Source: Bradyrhizobium sp. CCBAU 53351 (GTDB lineage Bacteria; Pseudomonadota; Alphaproteobacteria; Rhizobiales; Xanthobacteraceae). Taken from it: a DNA stretch of 64,000 bases. Location: the NCBI RefSeq assembly GCF_015291745.1, contig NZ_CP030059.1, positions 2,445,501 through 2,509,500 of the forward strand, written 5' to 3'. Each line of letters starts with the position of its first letter. The stretch's first letter is position 1. This document shows, one piece after another, positions 17,701 through 25,651 of the stretch. The position numbers and the translations under genes were made by a program. Below the pieces are notes generated by a model. The model saw only the letters and a program-made list of their open reading frames with translations. It did no database searches and was not told the DNA's origin.

Positions 17701-18213
17701 CTGTCGCTGAAGGGTCATCCGATGGAATTTCTGCGCGAGATGTTTTCGCGTGAGCGGATCGTCGCCTGCAGGGAGATCAGCCACGAGAACGAGCGGCGCC
17801 GCGTCCGCTGTGCGGGCGTGGTGCTGGTCCGGCAGCGGCCGGGCAGCGCCAGCGGCGTCGTGTTCATGACGCTGGAGGACGAAACCGGCATCGCCAATGT
17901 CGTGGTGTGGCCGAAGATCATGGAGCAATATCGGAAAGAAGTGATGGGCGCGCGCCTCATCGAGGTTCACGGCTATATCCAGAGCAGCCCCGAGAAGGTG
18001 ACGCATCTGATCGCCCAGCGCATGATCGACCGCTCGCACGATCTGGTCGGTCTTGCCAACGATGCGCTGAGCCGCAAGCATTCGGCGCCGGCAGGCGCCA
18101 CACTGGTCGAGCCGCTCAATGAAGACCCCCGCGCGCTCGCGGATATGCCCGCGCAAAAGATCCGCCACCCCCGAAACGTGCGCATCCTGCCGCCGTCGCG
18201 GGATTTCCATTGA
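14740..18213 (+). CDS. dnaE2: DnaE2 error-prone DNA polymerase III alpha subunit
   Basis: This 1157-residue C-family polymerase performs translesion extension in the ImuABC mutasome. The N-terminal PHP domain begins AEIGITTNFSFLRGGSDP. The palm carries the catalytic aspartates in PPDIDVDFEHSRREEV, and HLSQHVGGYVLTQ, FQVESRAQMNMLPRLKPR and FQEQAMRIAIVAAEF follow in the usual order. An OB-fold domain is near RVRCAGVVLVRQRPGS. Residues ~843-884 are encoded by a palindromic repeat inserted in frame (see repeat at 17268-17391), making the protein longer than the usual ~1050-1100. A lower-GC stretch at ~16.6-17.2 kb includes a rare TTA codon. ATGA overlap with imuB. Confidence 0.95.
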   Translation: MTSPAYAEIGITTNFSFLRGGSDPRAYVRQASELGLPAIGIADHNTLAGVVRAWSELDNDKVVHKPKLLIGARIVFSDGTPDILVYPRDRAAYGRLCQLLTRGKRGDDITRIEKGECRLAFADLLEFSEGQLLVLTLPHRFEPVQALDVLAKLKASRAEGVWLAASLVYRGDDRRRLARLDDLAMKAKVPLLATNEVLYHDPDRRPLQDVLTCIREKTTIEAVGRKLEANAERFLKTPREMARLFRDIPDAIAQTMRFADRITFTLDQLKYQYPDEPVPPGKTAQGHLEDLTWAGVDKYFGGNIDAKLRATLNKELALIAELKYAHYFLTVHDIVHYARSQNILCQGRGSAANSAVCYVLGITSVDPTKVDLLFERFISKERLEPPDIDVDFEHSRREEVMQYVYRRYGRHRAAIIATVIHYRPRSAIRDVGKALGLTEDVTAALADTVWGSWGKGLNDMQVRQAGLDPKNPMINLAVELATELIEFPRHLSQHVGGYVLTQDRLDTYVPIGNAAMDDRTFIEWDKDDVDALSMMKVDVLALGMLTCIRKCFDLIDQHKGERYALADIKGEDDDEVYQMLQRGESLGVFQVESRAQMNMLPRLKPRTFYDLVIEVAIVRPGPIQGDMVHPYLRRRKMKPEDIEYPYPKGGNKNELREVLHKTLGVPLFQEQAMRIAIVAAEFTSEEANGLRRAMATFRNVGTIGNFEEKMIGNMIRRGYDPQFARNCFDQIKGFGSYGFPESHAASFAQLVYISSWLKYHHPDAFCCGLLNSQPMGFYAPAQIVGDARKNGVEIRDIDVSCSFAQNTLEEGNGKYCAVRLGFRQIDGFHWLDEDEERLKRSQLSFRGAPLGASPESIGPHTPGGMDSQMRNCASELDADASWNDRKEDWADRIVAARKRRPFTSLEDFARDTGLPKRALILLADADAFRSLGLDRREALWQVRRLPDDVPLPLFEAATAREQPDEHAKPLPEMPLPEQVVADYQTIRLSLKGHPMEFLREMFSRERIVACREISHENERRRVRCAGVVLVRQRPGSASGVVFMTLEDETGIANVVVWPKIMEQYRKEVMGARLIEVHGYIQSSPEKVTHLIAQRMIDRSHDLVGLANDALSRKHSAPAGATLVEPLNEDPRALADMPAQKIRHPRNVRILPPSRDFH
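17268..17391. repeat. Palindromic repeat inserted in frame within dnaE2
   Basis: The outer arms GTCATTCCGGGGCGC and GCGTCCTGGAATGAC pair, as do GGAATCCAT and ATGGATTC. The 18-bp GATGCGCAATTGCGCATC (17343-17360) is a perfect palindrome. This has the structure of the intergenic GTCATTCCGGGGCG repeats of Bradyrhizobium, yet it lies inside dnaE2 without breaking the frame. It encodes about 42 residues containing no recognisable polymerase sequence, between the motif DGFHWLDEDEERLKR and the conserved WADRIVAARKRRPF. Confidence 0.75.
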
Positions 18214-18273
18214 GGGATGGCGCGGGATGCCTCTACACCGTCATTGCGACGACGGTGCGCCACACTCTCGGTC

Positions 18274-18357
18274 GTCATGCCCGGGCTTGACCCGGGCATC
18301 CACGTTGTTCAGCGAGCGCGGCAACGCGTGGATGGCTGGGACAAGCCCGGCCATGAC
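18274..18357. repeat. Inverted-repeat element (GTCATGCCCGGGC family)
   Basis: GTCATGCCCGGGCTTGACCC at the left pairs with GGGACAAGCCCGGCCATGAC at the right, and GGGCATCCACG pairs with CGTGGATGGC inside. The 84-nt hairpin lies in the convergent gap between dnaE2 and the SDR gene. It is the same family as 7787-7876. Confidence 0.7.
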
Positions 18358-18385
18358 GGAAGAGAGAGCCCGGCAAGCCGCATCC

Positions 18386-19156
18386 TCAAAAATTCACCCG
18401 GTTCGAGATCGCCCCATCCACGACGAGATTCGATCCCGTGGTGAATCCCGACACCGGGCTCGCCAGAAACACCGCGGCGTTCGCGACGTCCTGCGGCGTT
18501 GCCATGCGGCCGGTCGGATTGCGCTTCATCGCGTCGTTGTAACGCTCGGGCATGTTCTTCTCGATCATCTCCCAGACGCCGCCCTTGAAATAGACCGTGC
18601 CGGGCGACACGACATTCACGCGAATCCTCTTCCTGGCGTATTGCCGCGCCAGTCCCTTGGCCATGTGGATCAGCGCCGCCTTGATCGGGCCGTAGGAGCT
18701 GGCCGTGTCGGCCTGCGCTGCCGAGATCGAGGAAATGATGACGAAGGCGGCGTCGCCGCTGCTCGCCCCACTGGCCTCGAGAAGCGGCCGCGCAGCGTCG
18801 AACGCGTGCACGGCACCGAGCACGTCGAGCCGGAAATTCTGCTCCCACGAGGCAGGATCGTGGCCCTGCGCCATCGCGCCGGCATTGGCGAACAAAAGGT
18901 CTACGCCGCCAAGCTCCTTGGCCGCGTCCTCGATCCAGGATTTCAGCGCCGCGCCGTCGGTGACGTCGACCGCGCCGCCGGTCGCCTTGATGCCGCTCGC
19001 CTTCAGTTCCGCGACAGTGGCCGCGACCTGATCGGCGTTGCGCGCGCACACCGCGACATTGGCGCCTTCACCGGCGAGCGTCGCCGCGATCGCCCGCCCG
19101 ATGCCGCGCGTGCCGCCGAGGACGATGGCGTTCTTGCCTTTGAGACCGAGATCCAT
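18386..19156 (-). CDS. SDR-family oxidoreductase
   Basis: This 256-residue short-chain dehydrogenase/reductase has the NAD(P)-binding glycine motif GGTRGIGRA, the NAGA segment, and the active-site triad: Ser in ISSIS and Tyr-x3-Lys in SSYGPIKA. The closing VDGAISNRVNF is the usual SDR C-terminus. The substrate is unknown. ATG at 19156 is certain enough: AAAAAAGGAG lies seven bases upstream, whereas a longer frame to 19339 reads through a repeat element. It is transcribed alone. Confidence 0.92.
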   Translation of the reverse strand: MDLGLKGKNAIVLGGTRGIGRAIAATLAGEGANVAVCARNADQVAATVAELKASGIKATGGAVDVTDGAALKSWIEDAAKELGGVDLLFANAGAMAQGHDPASWEQNFRLDVLGAVHAFDAARPLLEASGASSGDAAFVIISSISAAQADTASSYGPIKAALIHMAKGLARQYARKRIRVNVVSPGTVYFKGGVWEMIEKNMPERYNDAMKRNPTGRMATPQDVANAAVFLASPVSGFTTGSNLVVDGAISNRVNF

Positions 19157-19221
19157 TGTTGGCTCCTTTTTTTGGTGCCGCGAGTGTAGCTGTTTCAGGA
19201 GATCCGCATAAGCCTTCACAT

Positions 19222-19344
19222 CGTCATTGGAGCCAACGGGTCCGAGCAAAGCGCGGCCCGATGACAGGCTCCGCGAAGCAATCCAGAAATGCTTCCGCGG
19301 AAACAGTCTGGATTGCTTCGTCGCAAGAGCTCCTCGCAATGACG
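19222..19344. repeat. Palindromic repeat (CGTCATTGCGAG/GAAGCAATCC family)
   Basis: The element starts CGTCATTGGAGCC and ends CTCCTCGCAATGACG. Inside, CGAAGCAATCCAGA pairs with TCTGGATTGCTTCG. It lies between the SDR promoter and the 3' end of the small membrane protein gene. A shorter member of the same family is at 58654-58729. Confidence 0.65.
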
Positions 19345-19355
19345 GGGAGAGACCC

Positions 19356-19643
19356 TCATTCCGGCGCCGCTCCCACCGGCGGGCCGCCGGGCGGGCGGTG
19401 CAGGAAAGTCAGCGAGGCATAGGCGCCGGCCCAGGAGCCGATGGCCGCGAAGGCGACGTAGAAGGCGTTTTCGGTGTAGCTGATCACGGCATAGGAGGAG
19501 AGCAGGTACCAGACCGCGCTCCAGTTCGCCGCCGGAATGCGCTTGCGCGCGATCACGGCCGAGGTGAACATGACATAGACGGCATCGGTGGCCGCCGTCG
19601 CGATGAATACGGCACCTGCGATGAGGGGATCGATGGCGGCCAT
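19356..19643 (-). CDS. Conserved hypothetical small membrane protein
   Basis: This 95-residue protein has about three hydrophobic segments (roughly 8-30, 43-58 and 60-80) and a Pro/Gly-rich tail (HRPPGGPPVGAAPE). NWSAVWYLLSSYAVISYTEN suggests a helix-rich inner-membrane protein. It is divergent from the CoA-transferase gene 56 bp away. Function is not recognised. Confidence 0.65.
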   Translation of the reverse strand: MAAIDPLIAGAVFIATAATDAVYVMFTSAVIARKRIPAANWSAVWYLLSSYAVISYTENAFYVAFAAIGSWAGAYASLTFLHRPPGGPPVGAAPE

Positions 19644-19699
19644 TGCAAACCTTTCTGTGAACGTGACATGGTCGGGAAAACTAAAGGGAGAGAAGCGGC

Positions 19700-21112
19700 A
19701 TGCAAAGCCCCGCCGACATTCTCAAGGACATCTGGACCTCTGCAGGTGGTGACGCGGCCGCCCTCGATCGCGTGCGGCTGACCGGCGAGGAGCCTCAAAT
19801 CCCGTCCTCGTTTCGCGTCGCGGTCGCCGGGCAGACGACGATCGCTGCCGCCGGCCTTGCTGCTGCTGAAATCTGGCGGCTGCGCAGCGGCGAGACGCAG
19901 CAAGTTTCCGTCGACATGCGCCACGCCGTCGCCGAATGCCGCTCCGAGCGCTATCTCCGTCTCGACGACAAACCGCCGCCGCCGGCCTGGGACGCCATCG
20001 CCGGCGTCTACAGGACCGGCGATGGCCGCTTCGTTCGCTGCCACACCAACTTCCCGCACCATCGTGACGCCGTCTGCAAGGTGCTTGCCTGCGAGCCGGA
20101 GCGCGACAAGGTGCAGGCGGCGCTCATGCATTGGAAGGGCGAGGATTTCGAGACTGCGGCTTACGCCGCGGGCGGCGTCGTTGCCCTGATGCGCAGCTAC
20201 GACGAGTGGTCCGCGCTGCCCCAGGCGTGCGCGCTCGCGCAATTGCCGCTGATCTCGATCGAAAAGATCGGCGAAGCCGCGCCGAAGCCGTGGCCACAAG
20301 GATCATCGAGCGACGATCGTCCGCTTTCGGGCCTTCGCGTGCTCGATCTCTCCCGTGTCATCGCAGGTCCCGTCGCCGGCCGCACGCTCGCCGCGCACGG
20401 CGCTGATGTGCTGCTGGTGTCGGGTCCGGAGCTGCCCGCCATCGACTGGCTCACCATCGACACCGGCCGCGGCAAGCTCACCACCTTCATCGAACTGAAG
20501 AGCGAAGCGGGCAGGGCGCAGTTGCGCGAATTGCTGGCGGATGCCGACATCTTCTCGCAAGGCTATCGCCCGCATGCGCTCGCCGCGATCGGCTTCGCGC
20601 CGGAGGATGCAGCGAAGATCAATCCCGGCATCGTCTATGTTACGCTGTCGGCCTATGGCCATGCCGGTCCCTGGGCCGAGCGCCGCGGCTTCGACTCGCT
20701 CGTGCAGACCACGACCGGATTCAACCACGCCGAAGGGCGCGCGGCCGGCCTCGATGGTCCCAAGGAATTGCCGGCGCAGATGCTCGACCACGCCACCGGC
20801 TATCTGATGGCGTTCGGCGCGATGATGGCCAAGGCGCGTCAGGCGAGCGAGGGCGGCAGCTGGCACGTACGCGTGTCGCTGGCGCAGACCGGGCGCTGGC
20901 TCTGGAATCTCGGCCGGCTCGACGGCGGACTGAACACCCCGGATCTTACGGGCGAGGCCGTACATGCTGCGTTCATCGAGAGCATGCCATCTGGCTTCGG
21001 CATATTGAAGGCGGTGCGCCATTCGGCGCTGCTATCGACGACACCGGCACAATGGTCTCGTCCGGCGATGCCGCTCGGCTCTCATCCGGCACGGTGGCCG
21101 GAGCGAAGCTGA
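19700..21112 (+). CDS. Family III CoA-transferase (CaiB/BaiF type)
   Basis: This 470-residue protein resembles family III CoA-transferases, which move CoA between carboxylic acids through an aspartyl-CoA intermediate. LRVLDLSRVIAGPVAGRTLAAHGADVLLV (within residues ~210-238) is the family's CoA-binding signature. RRGFDSLVQTTTGF carries the aspartate expected to be catalytic. The N-terminal ~200 residues form a second, more diverged half, so this looks like the fused two-domain form. Donor and acceptor acids cannot be told. Confidence 0.85.
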   Translation: MQSPADILKDIWTSAGGDAAALDRVRLTGEEPQIPSSFRVAVAGQTTIAAAGLAAAEIWRLRSGETQQVSVDMRHAVAECRSERYLRLDDKPPPPAWDAIAGVYRTGDGRFVRCHTNFPHHRDAVCKVLACEPERDKVQAALMHWKGEDFETAAYAAGGVVALMRSYDEWSALPQACALAQLPLISIEKIGEAAPKPWPQGSSSDDRPLSGLRVLDLSRVIAGPVAGRTLAAHGADVLLVSGPELPAIDWLTIDTGRGKLTTFIELKSEAGRAQLRELLADADIFSQGYRPHALAAIGFAPEDAAKINPGIVYVTLSAYGHAGPWAERRGFDSLVQTTTGFNHAEGRAAGLDGPKELPAQMLDHATGYLMAFGAMMAKARQASEGGSWHVRVSLAQTGRWLWNLGRLDGGLNTPDLTGEAVHAAFIESMPSGFGILKAVRHSALLSTTPAQWSRPAMPLGSHPARWPERS

Positions 21113-21257
21113 CGTGAAGCTGACACGTCGCAAAAATTTAACGCAAACCGAAAGGTGCGCAGCGTTTTTTAGGTTGTCTGAAATCCTAATTCGGCACTAT
21201 TAGCGCAACCGATAAGGCAGGTACCTGCCGAGATCGTCGCAGACACGACCGGGCTCC
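21113..21257 (+). promoter_or_regulatory. AT-rich leader upstream of the RND efflux operon
   Basis: This 145-bp gap is clearly richer in A/T than its surroundings (AAAAATTTAACGC, GTTTTTTAGGTTG, TCCTAATTCGG), as expected of a promoter region for the adaptor-pump operon. No specific operator was recognised; a metal-responsive site would be a reasonable expectation but is not seen. Confidence 0.35.
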
Positions 21258-22502
21258 ATGGTAGATCAAAATACCAAGCTATTGCAGGTGTTTACAAAAC
21301 AACGGGTGATCACATCCGTAGTTCTACTAGCTCTTGCCGGCGCCGGTGCCTACGGTTTCCTGTCCTTGGGCCCCAAGGAAAAGAAGCACTCCGAGATCTC
21401 CAGCCAGTCGCGCAGGAATGCGCAGAACTTCACGCCGACGCCGTCCGAATGGGCGACGCTGACGATCGAGCCGGTCAAAGCCAGGGCCTTCCGCGCCGAA
21501 TACGTCACCGAAGGCAAGGTCGCCGTCGACGAGGACCGTTCGACGCCGGTGTTCTCGCCCTATGCCGGCCGCGTCACCAAGCTGCTGGCCAAGCCGGGTG
21601 AGACGCTGAAGCAAGGTCAACCGCTGTTCACAATCGAGGCCGCCGACACGGTGCAGGCCCAGAACGATTTCATCGCGGCGATGACCTCGCAGAACAAGGC
21701 GAAGTCGGCGCTCGAACTTTCCGATATCCAGTACAAGCGCGCCAAGGACCTCTATGAGGGCCATGCCATTCCGCTGAAGGACTATCAGCAGGCGGAAGCG
21801 ACGCAGGTTCAGGCGCGCAACGACATGCGCTCCTCGCAGACCGCGCTGGAAGCCGCACGCAACAAGCTCCGCATCCTCGGCTTCACCGACGAGACCATCA
21901 AGGCGTTCCAGGACAAGGGCGCCATCAATCCGGAAGTCACGATCTATTCGCCGATCGCCGGCACGGTGGTACAGCGCAAGATCGGCCCGGGCCAGTACGT
22001 CAATTCCGGTGCCAGCGATCCGGTCTTCGTGATCGGCGACCTCTCCACGGTCTGGCTCACCGCCTTCGTGCGCGAGAGCGACGCGGCCGCCGTGTGCATC
22101 GGGCAGGACATCACCGTCAACGTGATGGCGCTGCCGGGCCGGCCGCTGACCGCCAGGATCAACTACGTCGCCGCCGCCATCGATCCCAACACCCGCCGCC
22201 TGCTGGTCCGCGCCACCATCGACAACAAGGACGGCCTGCTCAAGCCGGAGATGTTCGCGAACGTCACGATCTATTCGGCCGGCGACCGCGCCGCTCCGGC
22301 CGTGCCGAAACAGGCCCTGATCTATGAAGCCGACAAGGTTCGTATCTGGGTCGCGCGTGAGGACAAATCGGTCGAACTGCGCCAGATCAAGATCGGCCTC
22401 ATCAACGGCAACCTCGTCGAAGTCACCAGCAATCTGAAACCCGGCGAGCAGATCGTCACCAAGGGCAGCCTGTTCATCGACCGCGCGGCGTCCGGCAGCT
22501 GA
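21258..22502 (+). CDS. RND efflux periplasmic adaptor (CusB/CzcB-like)
   Basis: This 414-residue membrane fusion protein begins with a cytoplasmic tip and a single hydrophobic anchor (about residues 18-36). The lipoyl/barrel part includes VFSPYAGRVTKLLAKPGETLKQGQPLFTIEAADTV. A long alpha-helical hairpin around QNDFIAAMTSQNKAKSALELS follows, then YSPIAGTVVQRKIGPGQYV closes the lipoyl domain and a beta-barrel/MPD region ends the protein. It links the inner-membrane pump encoded 29 bp downstream to an outer-membrane channel. No metal-binding Met-rich N-terminus was seen. Confidence 0.9.
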   Translation: MVDQNTKLLQVFTKQRVITSVVLLALAGAGAYGFLSLGPKEKKHSEISSQSRRNAQNFTPTPSEWATLTIEPVKARAFRAEYVTEGKVAVDEDRSTPVFSPYAGRVTKLLAKPGETLKQGQPLFTIEAADTVQAQNDFIAAMTSQNKAKSALELSDIQYKRAKDLYEGHAIPLKDYQQAEATQVQARNDMRSSQTALEAARNKLRILGFTDETIKAFQDKGAINPEVTIYSPIAGTVVQRKIGPGQYVNSGASDPVFVIGDLSTVWLTAFVRESDAAAVCIGQDITVNVMALPGRPLTARINYVAAAIDPNTRRLLVRATIDNKDGLLKPEMFANVTIYSAGDRAAPAVPKQALIYEADKVRIWVAREDKSVELRQIKIGLINGNLVEVTSNLKPGEQIVTKGSLFIDRAASGS

Positions 22503-22531
22503 TCGACGACCCAAGAAAATTGAAGACCTGA

Positions 22532-25500
22532 ATGGATCGTCTCGTCGCCCTTGCCGTCAACCGGCGCTTCCTGATGGTCGGCATGTTCGTCGCTGTCTTG
22601 ATCGGCGGCGTGATCGCGTTCAACCAGCTCAACATCGAGGCCTATCCCGATCCGACCCCGCCGATGGTCGACATCGTGACGCAGAGCCCCGGACTGTCGG
22701 CGGAGGAGATCGAGCGCTACATCACGATCCCGATCGAGACCCAGGTCGCAGGCCTGAAGAACGTCACGACCATCCGCACCATCTCGCTCTACGGTCTCTC
22801 CGACGTCAAGATTCAGTTCTCCTTCGCCTACACCTATGACGAGGCGTTGCAGCAGGTGTTGAACCGCCTGGCGCAGCTGGCGCCGCTGCCGGGCAACGTG
22901 CAGCCGCAGATTTCGCCGCTGAGCCCGATCGGCGAGATCTTCCGCTACCGCCTCGTGGGGCCGCCGAACTACAGCGTGCTCGATCTCAAGACCATTCAGG
23001 ACTGGATCCTGCAGCGCCGCTTCCGCGCCGTGCCAGGGGTCATCGACGTCACCGGCTGGGGTGGCAGAAGCAAGACTTATGAGATCCAGGTCGACTTCAA
23101 CAAGCTGGTCGCCAACGGGCTGACGCTGCCGCAATTGCTCCAGGCGGTCGGCAATTCCAACGTCAATGTCGGCGGCAACACCGTCAATATCGGCCAGCAG
23201 TCGGCCGTGGTGCGCGGCGTCGGCCTGATCCGGTCGATCGACGATCTCGCCAATACCATGGTGGCACAGAGCGGCGGCAATCCGGTGCTGGTGAAGGACG
23301 TCGCAACCGTCACCGTCGGCCAGAAGCCGCGCCTCGGCATTGCCGGCCTCGACGAGGCCGACGACATCGTGCAGGGCATCGTCCTGATGCGGCGCGGCGA
23401 GCAGAGCTCGCCGACCATCAAGCGGGTCCATCAGCTCGTCCAGACCATCAACAATTCCAGCATCCTGCCGCCCGGCGTGCGCATCGAGCGCATCTACGAC
23501 CGCGGCGATCTGATCGAGCTCACCACCCATACGGTGCTGCACAACATGGTGGTCGGCATTCTCTTGATCGTGCTGTTGCAGTGGATCTTCCTCGGCGATC
23601 TGCGCAGCGCGCTGATCGTCGGCGCCACCATTCCGTTCGCGCTGTTCTTCGCCGTCATCATCCTGGTGCTGCGCGGGGAATCGGCCAATTTGCTGTCGGT
23701 CGGCGCGATCGATTTCGGCCTGATCGTCGATGCCACCGTCATCATGGTGGAGGCGATCTTCCGTCGTCTGACGCAGACGACGCCGATGTCGGAATCCGAG
23801 CACATGTCCAATGAGACGTTGTTCGGCATGAAGAGCCACGCCATCCTCAGCGCGGCGGCCGACGTCTCGCGCTCGATCTTCTTCGCGGCGGCGATCATCA
23901 TCGCGGCCTTCCTGCCGCTGTTCACGCTGTCGGGCGTCGAGGGCAATATCTTCGGACCGATGGCCCGCACCTATGCCTATGCGCTGGCCGGCGGGCTGCT
24001 TGCGACCTTCACCGTCACGCCGGCGTTGTCCGCGATCATCCTGCCCGCGCATGTCGAGGAAACCGAGACCAGGGTCATGCTGATCCTGCACCGGCTGTAC
24101 TCGCCGCTGCTGCGATGGGCGGTCGCCAATCGCAGCATCGTGCTTGGCGGTGCGGTCGGCCTCGTGCTGATGACGGTGGCGCTCGCCCGGCTGCTCGGCC
24201 TCGAATTCCTGCCGAAGCTGGAAGAGGGCAATCTCTGGATTCGCGCCACGTTGCCGCCGACCATCTCGCTCCAGGAGGGTAACTCCTACGTCAACGAGAT
24301 GCGCAAGGTGATTCGCGCCCGGCCCGAGGTCGAGTCCGTCGTATCGCAGCACGGCCGTCCCGACGACGGCACCGATGCCGCCGGCTTCTTCAACGCCGAG
24401 TTCTTCGCGCCGCTGAAGCCGATCAGCCAATGGCCCGGGACCCGCGACAAGGAAGAGCTGACCGCGCAGCTGCTCAAGCAGCTCGACGATCGCTTCCCCG
24501 GCGTCGAGTTCAACTTCTCGCAATATCTCCAGGACAACGTCTCCGAAGCCGTCTCCGGCGTGAAGGGCGAGAACTCGATCAAGCTGTTCGGCAGCGACCT
24601 CCAGGCGCTGACCGACACCGCCAACAAGATCAAGCAGGTGCTGTCGACCGTGCAGGGCGTCACCGATCTTGCGGTGTTCACTTCGCTTGGCCAGCCGACC
24701 GTCCAGATCGACATCAACCGCGCCAAGGCCGCGCGTTATGGCCTTGCGCCGGGCGACATCAATGCCACGATCAAGGTCGCGATCGGCGGCGACACGGCCG
24801 GTGACCTCTACGAGCCCGGCAGCGATCGTCACTTCCCGATCATCGTCCGCCTCGCACCGGAATATCGCAGGAGCGCGGAGGCCATCCAGAATTTGCGGAT
24901 CGGTGCGCCCGGGCCGAACGGCACCGTCACCCAGATTCCCCTCAGCGAGGTCGCCAATATCAGCCTCGTCTCGGGTGCGGCCTACATCTATCGCGAGCAG
25001 CAGGAACGCTATCTACCGATCAAGTTCTCGGTGCGCGAGCGCGACCTCGGCAGCGCGATCAGCGAGGCCCAGCAGAAGATCGCGGACCAGGTGCAGCTGC
25101 CGCCCGGCGCGCACATGGACTGGGTCGGCGAGTTCGGCAATCTCCAGGATGCGATCCGGCGGCTGTCGATCGTGGTGCCGATCTCGCTGGCGCTGATCGG
25201 CGTGCTGCTCTGGTTCAATTTTGGCTCGATGACCGACACGCTGCTCGCGATGAGCGTGATCCCGATGGCGATCTTCGGCGGCGTGCTCGGCCTCTTGATA
25301 TCAGGCACGGCATTCAGCGTCTCTGCGGCGATCGGCTTCATCGCGCTGTTCGGCATCGCGGTGATGGACGGCATCATCATCCTGTCGCAGTTCAACCAGC
25401 TCATCGAAGAAGGCATGGATCGCATGACCGCGGTGGTGCGCACCGGAGAGCTGCAGCTCCGGCCGGTGCTGATGACATGCGTCGTCGCCGGCGTCGGCCT

Positions 25501-25648
25501 TCTGCCGGCGGCGCTGTCGGAGGGGATCGGCTCGCAGGTGCAGAAGCCGCTCGCGGTCGTCGTCGTCACCGGCATGATGCTGGCGCCGGTCGTGATCCTC
25601 GTGACCTTGCCGGTCCTGATCTCGTTCTTCTCGCGCCGCGCGCGCTGA
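22532..25648 (+). CDS. Efflux RND permease (CusA/CzcA, HME-like)
   Basis: The length of 1038 residues and the layout are typical of RND pumps: TM1 near residues 12-30, a large periplasmic loop, TM2-6, a second periplasmic loop, and TM7-12. NQLNIEAYPDPTPPMVDIVTQSPG is an HME-subfamily N-terminus. The TM4 segment AIDFGLIVDATVIMVEA holds the proton-relay aspartates; the HME signature DFGxxxDGAV is altered to DATV. The substrate is probably a divalent or monovalent metal, but the altered TM4 motif leaves this open. It forms an operon with the adaptor; no outer-membrane gene follows directly, although a TolC-family gene lies 2.4 kb away. Confidence 0.92.
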   Translation: MDRLVALAVNRRFLMVGMFVAVLIGGVIAFNQLNIEAYPDPTPPMVDIVTQSPGLSAEEIERYITIPIETQVAGLKNVTTIRTISLYGLSDVKIQFSFAYTYDEALQQVLNRLAQLAPLPGNVQPQISPLSPIGEIFRYRLVGPPNYSVLDLKTIQDWILQRRFRAVPGVIDVTGWGGRSKTYEIQVDFNKLVANGLTLPQLLQAVGNSNVNVGGNTVNIGQQSAVVRGVGLIRSIDDLANTMVAQSGGNPVLVKDVATVTVGQKPRLGIAGLDEADDIVQGIVLMRRGEQSSPTIKRVHQLVQTINNSSILPPGVRIERIYDRGDLIELTTHTVLHNMVVGILLIVLLQWIFLGDLRSALIVGATIPFALFFAVIILVLRGESANLLSVGAIDFGLIVDATVIMVEAIFRRLTQTTPMSESEHMSNETLFGMKSHAILSAAADVSRSIFFAAAIIIAAFLPLFTLSGVEGNIFGPMARTYAYALAGGLLATFTVTPALSAIILPAHVEETETRVMLILHRLYSPLLRWAVANRSIVLGGAVGLVLMTVALARLLGLEFLPKLEEGNLWIRATLPPTISLQEGNSYVNEMRKVIRARPEVESVVSQHGRPDDGTDAAGFFNAEFFAPLKPISQWPGTRDKEELTAQLLKQLDDRFPGVEFNFSQYLQDNVSEAVSGVKGENSIKLFGSDLQALTDTANKIKQVLSTVQGVTDLAVFTSLGQPTVQIDINRAKAARYGLAPGDINATIKVAIGGDTAGDLYEPGSDRHFPIIVRLAPEYRRSAEAIQNLRIGAPGPNGTVTQIPLSEVANISLVSGAAYIYREQQERYLPIKFSVRERDLGSAISEAQQKIADQVQLPPGAHMDWVGEFGNLQDAIRRLSIVVPISLALIGVLLWFNFGSMTDTLLAMSVIPMAIFGGVLGLLISGTAFSVSAAIGFIALFGIAVMDGIIILSQFNQLIEEGMDRMTAVVRTGELQLRPVLMTCVVAGVGLLPAALSEGIGSQVQKPLAVVVVTGMMLAPVVILVTLPVLISFFSRRAR

Positions 25649-25651
25649 GCG

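Noticed and set aside
22322..24832. Long minus-strand frame of 836 codons opposite the RND permease
   Set aside because: It mirrors the RND gene in a high-GC region; the composition is Arg/Asp/His/Gln-rich with no domain. The plus-strand RND gene is unmistakable.
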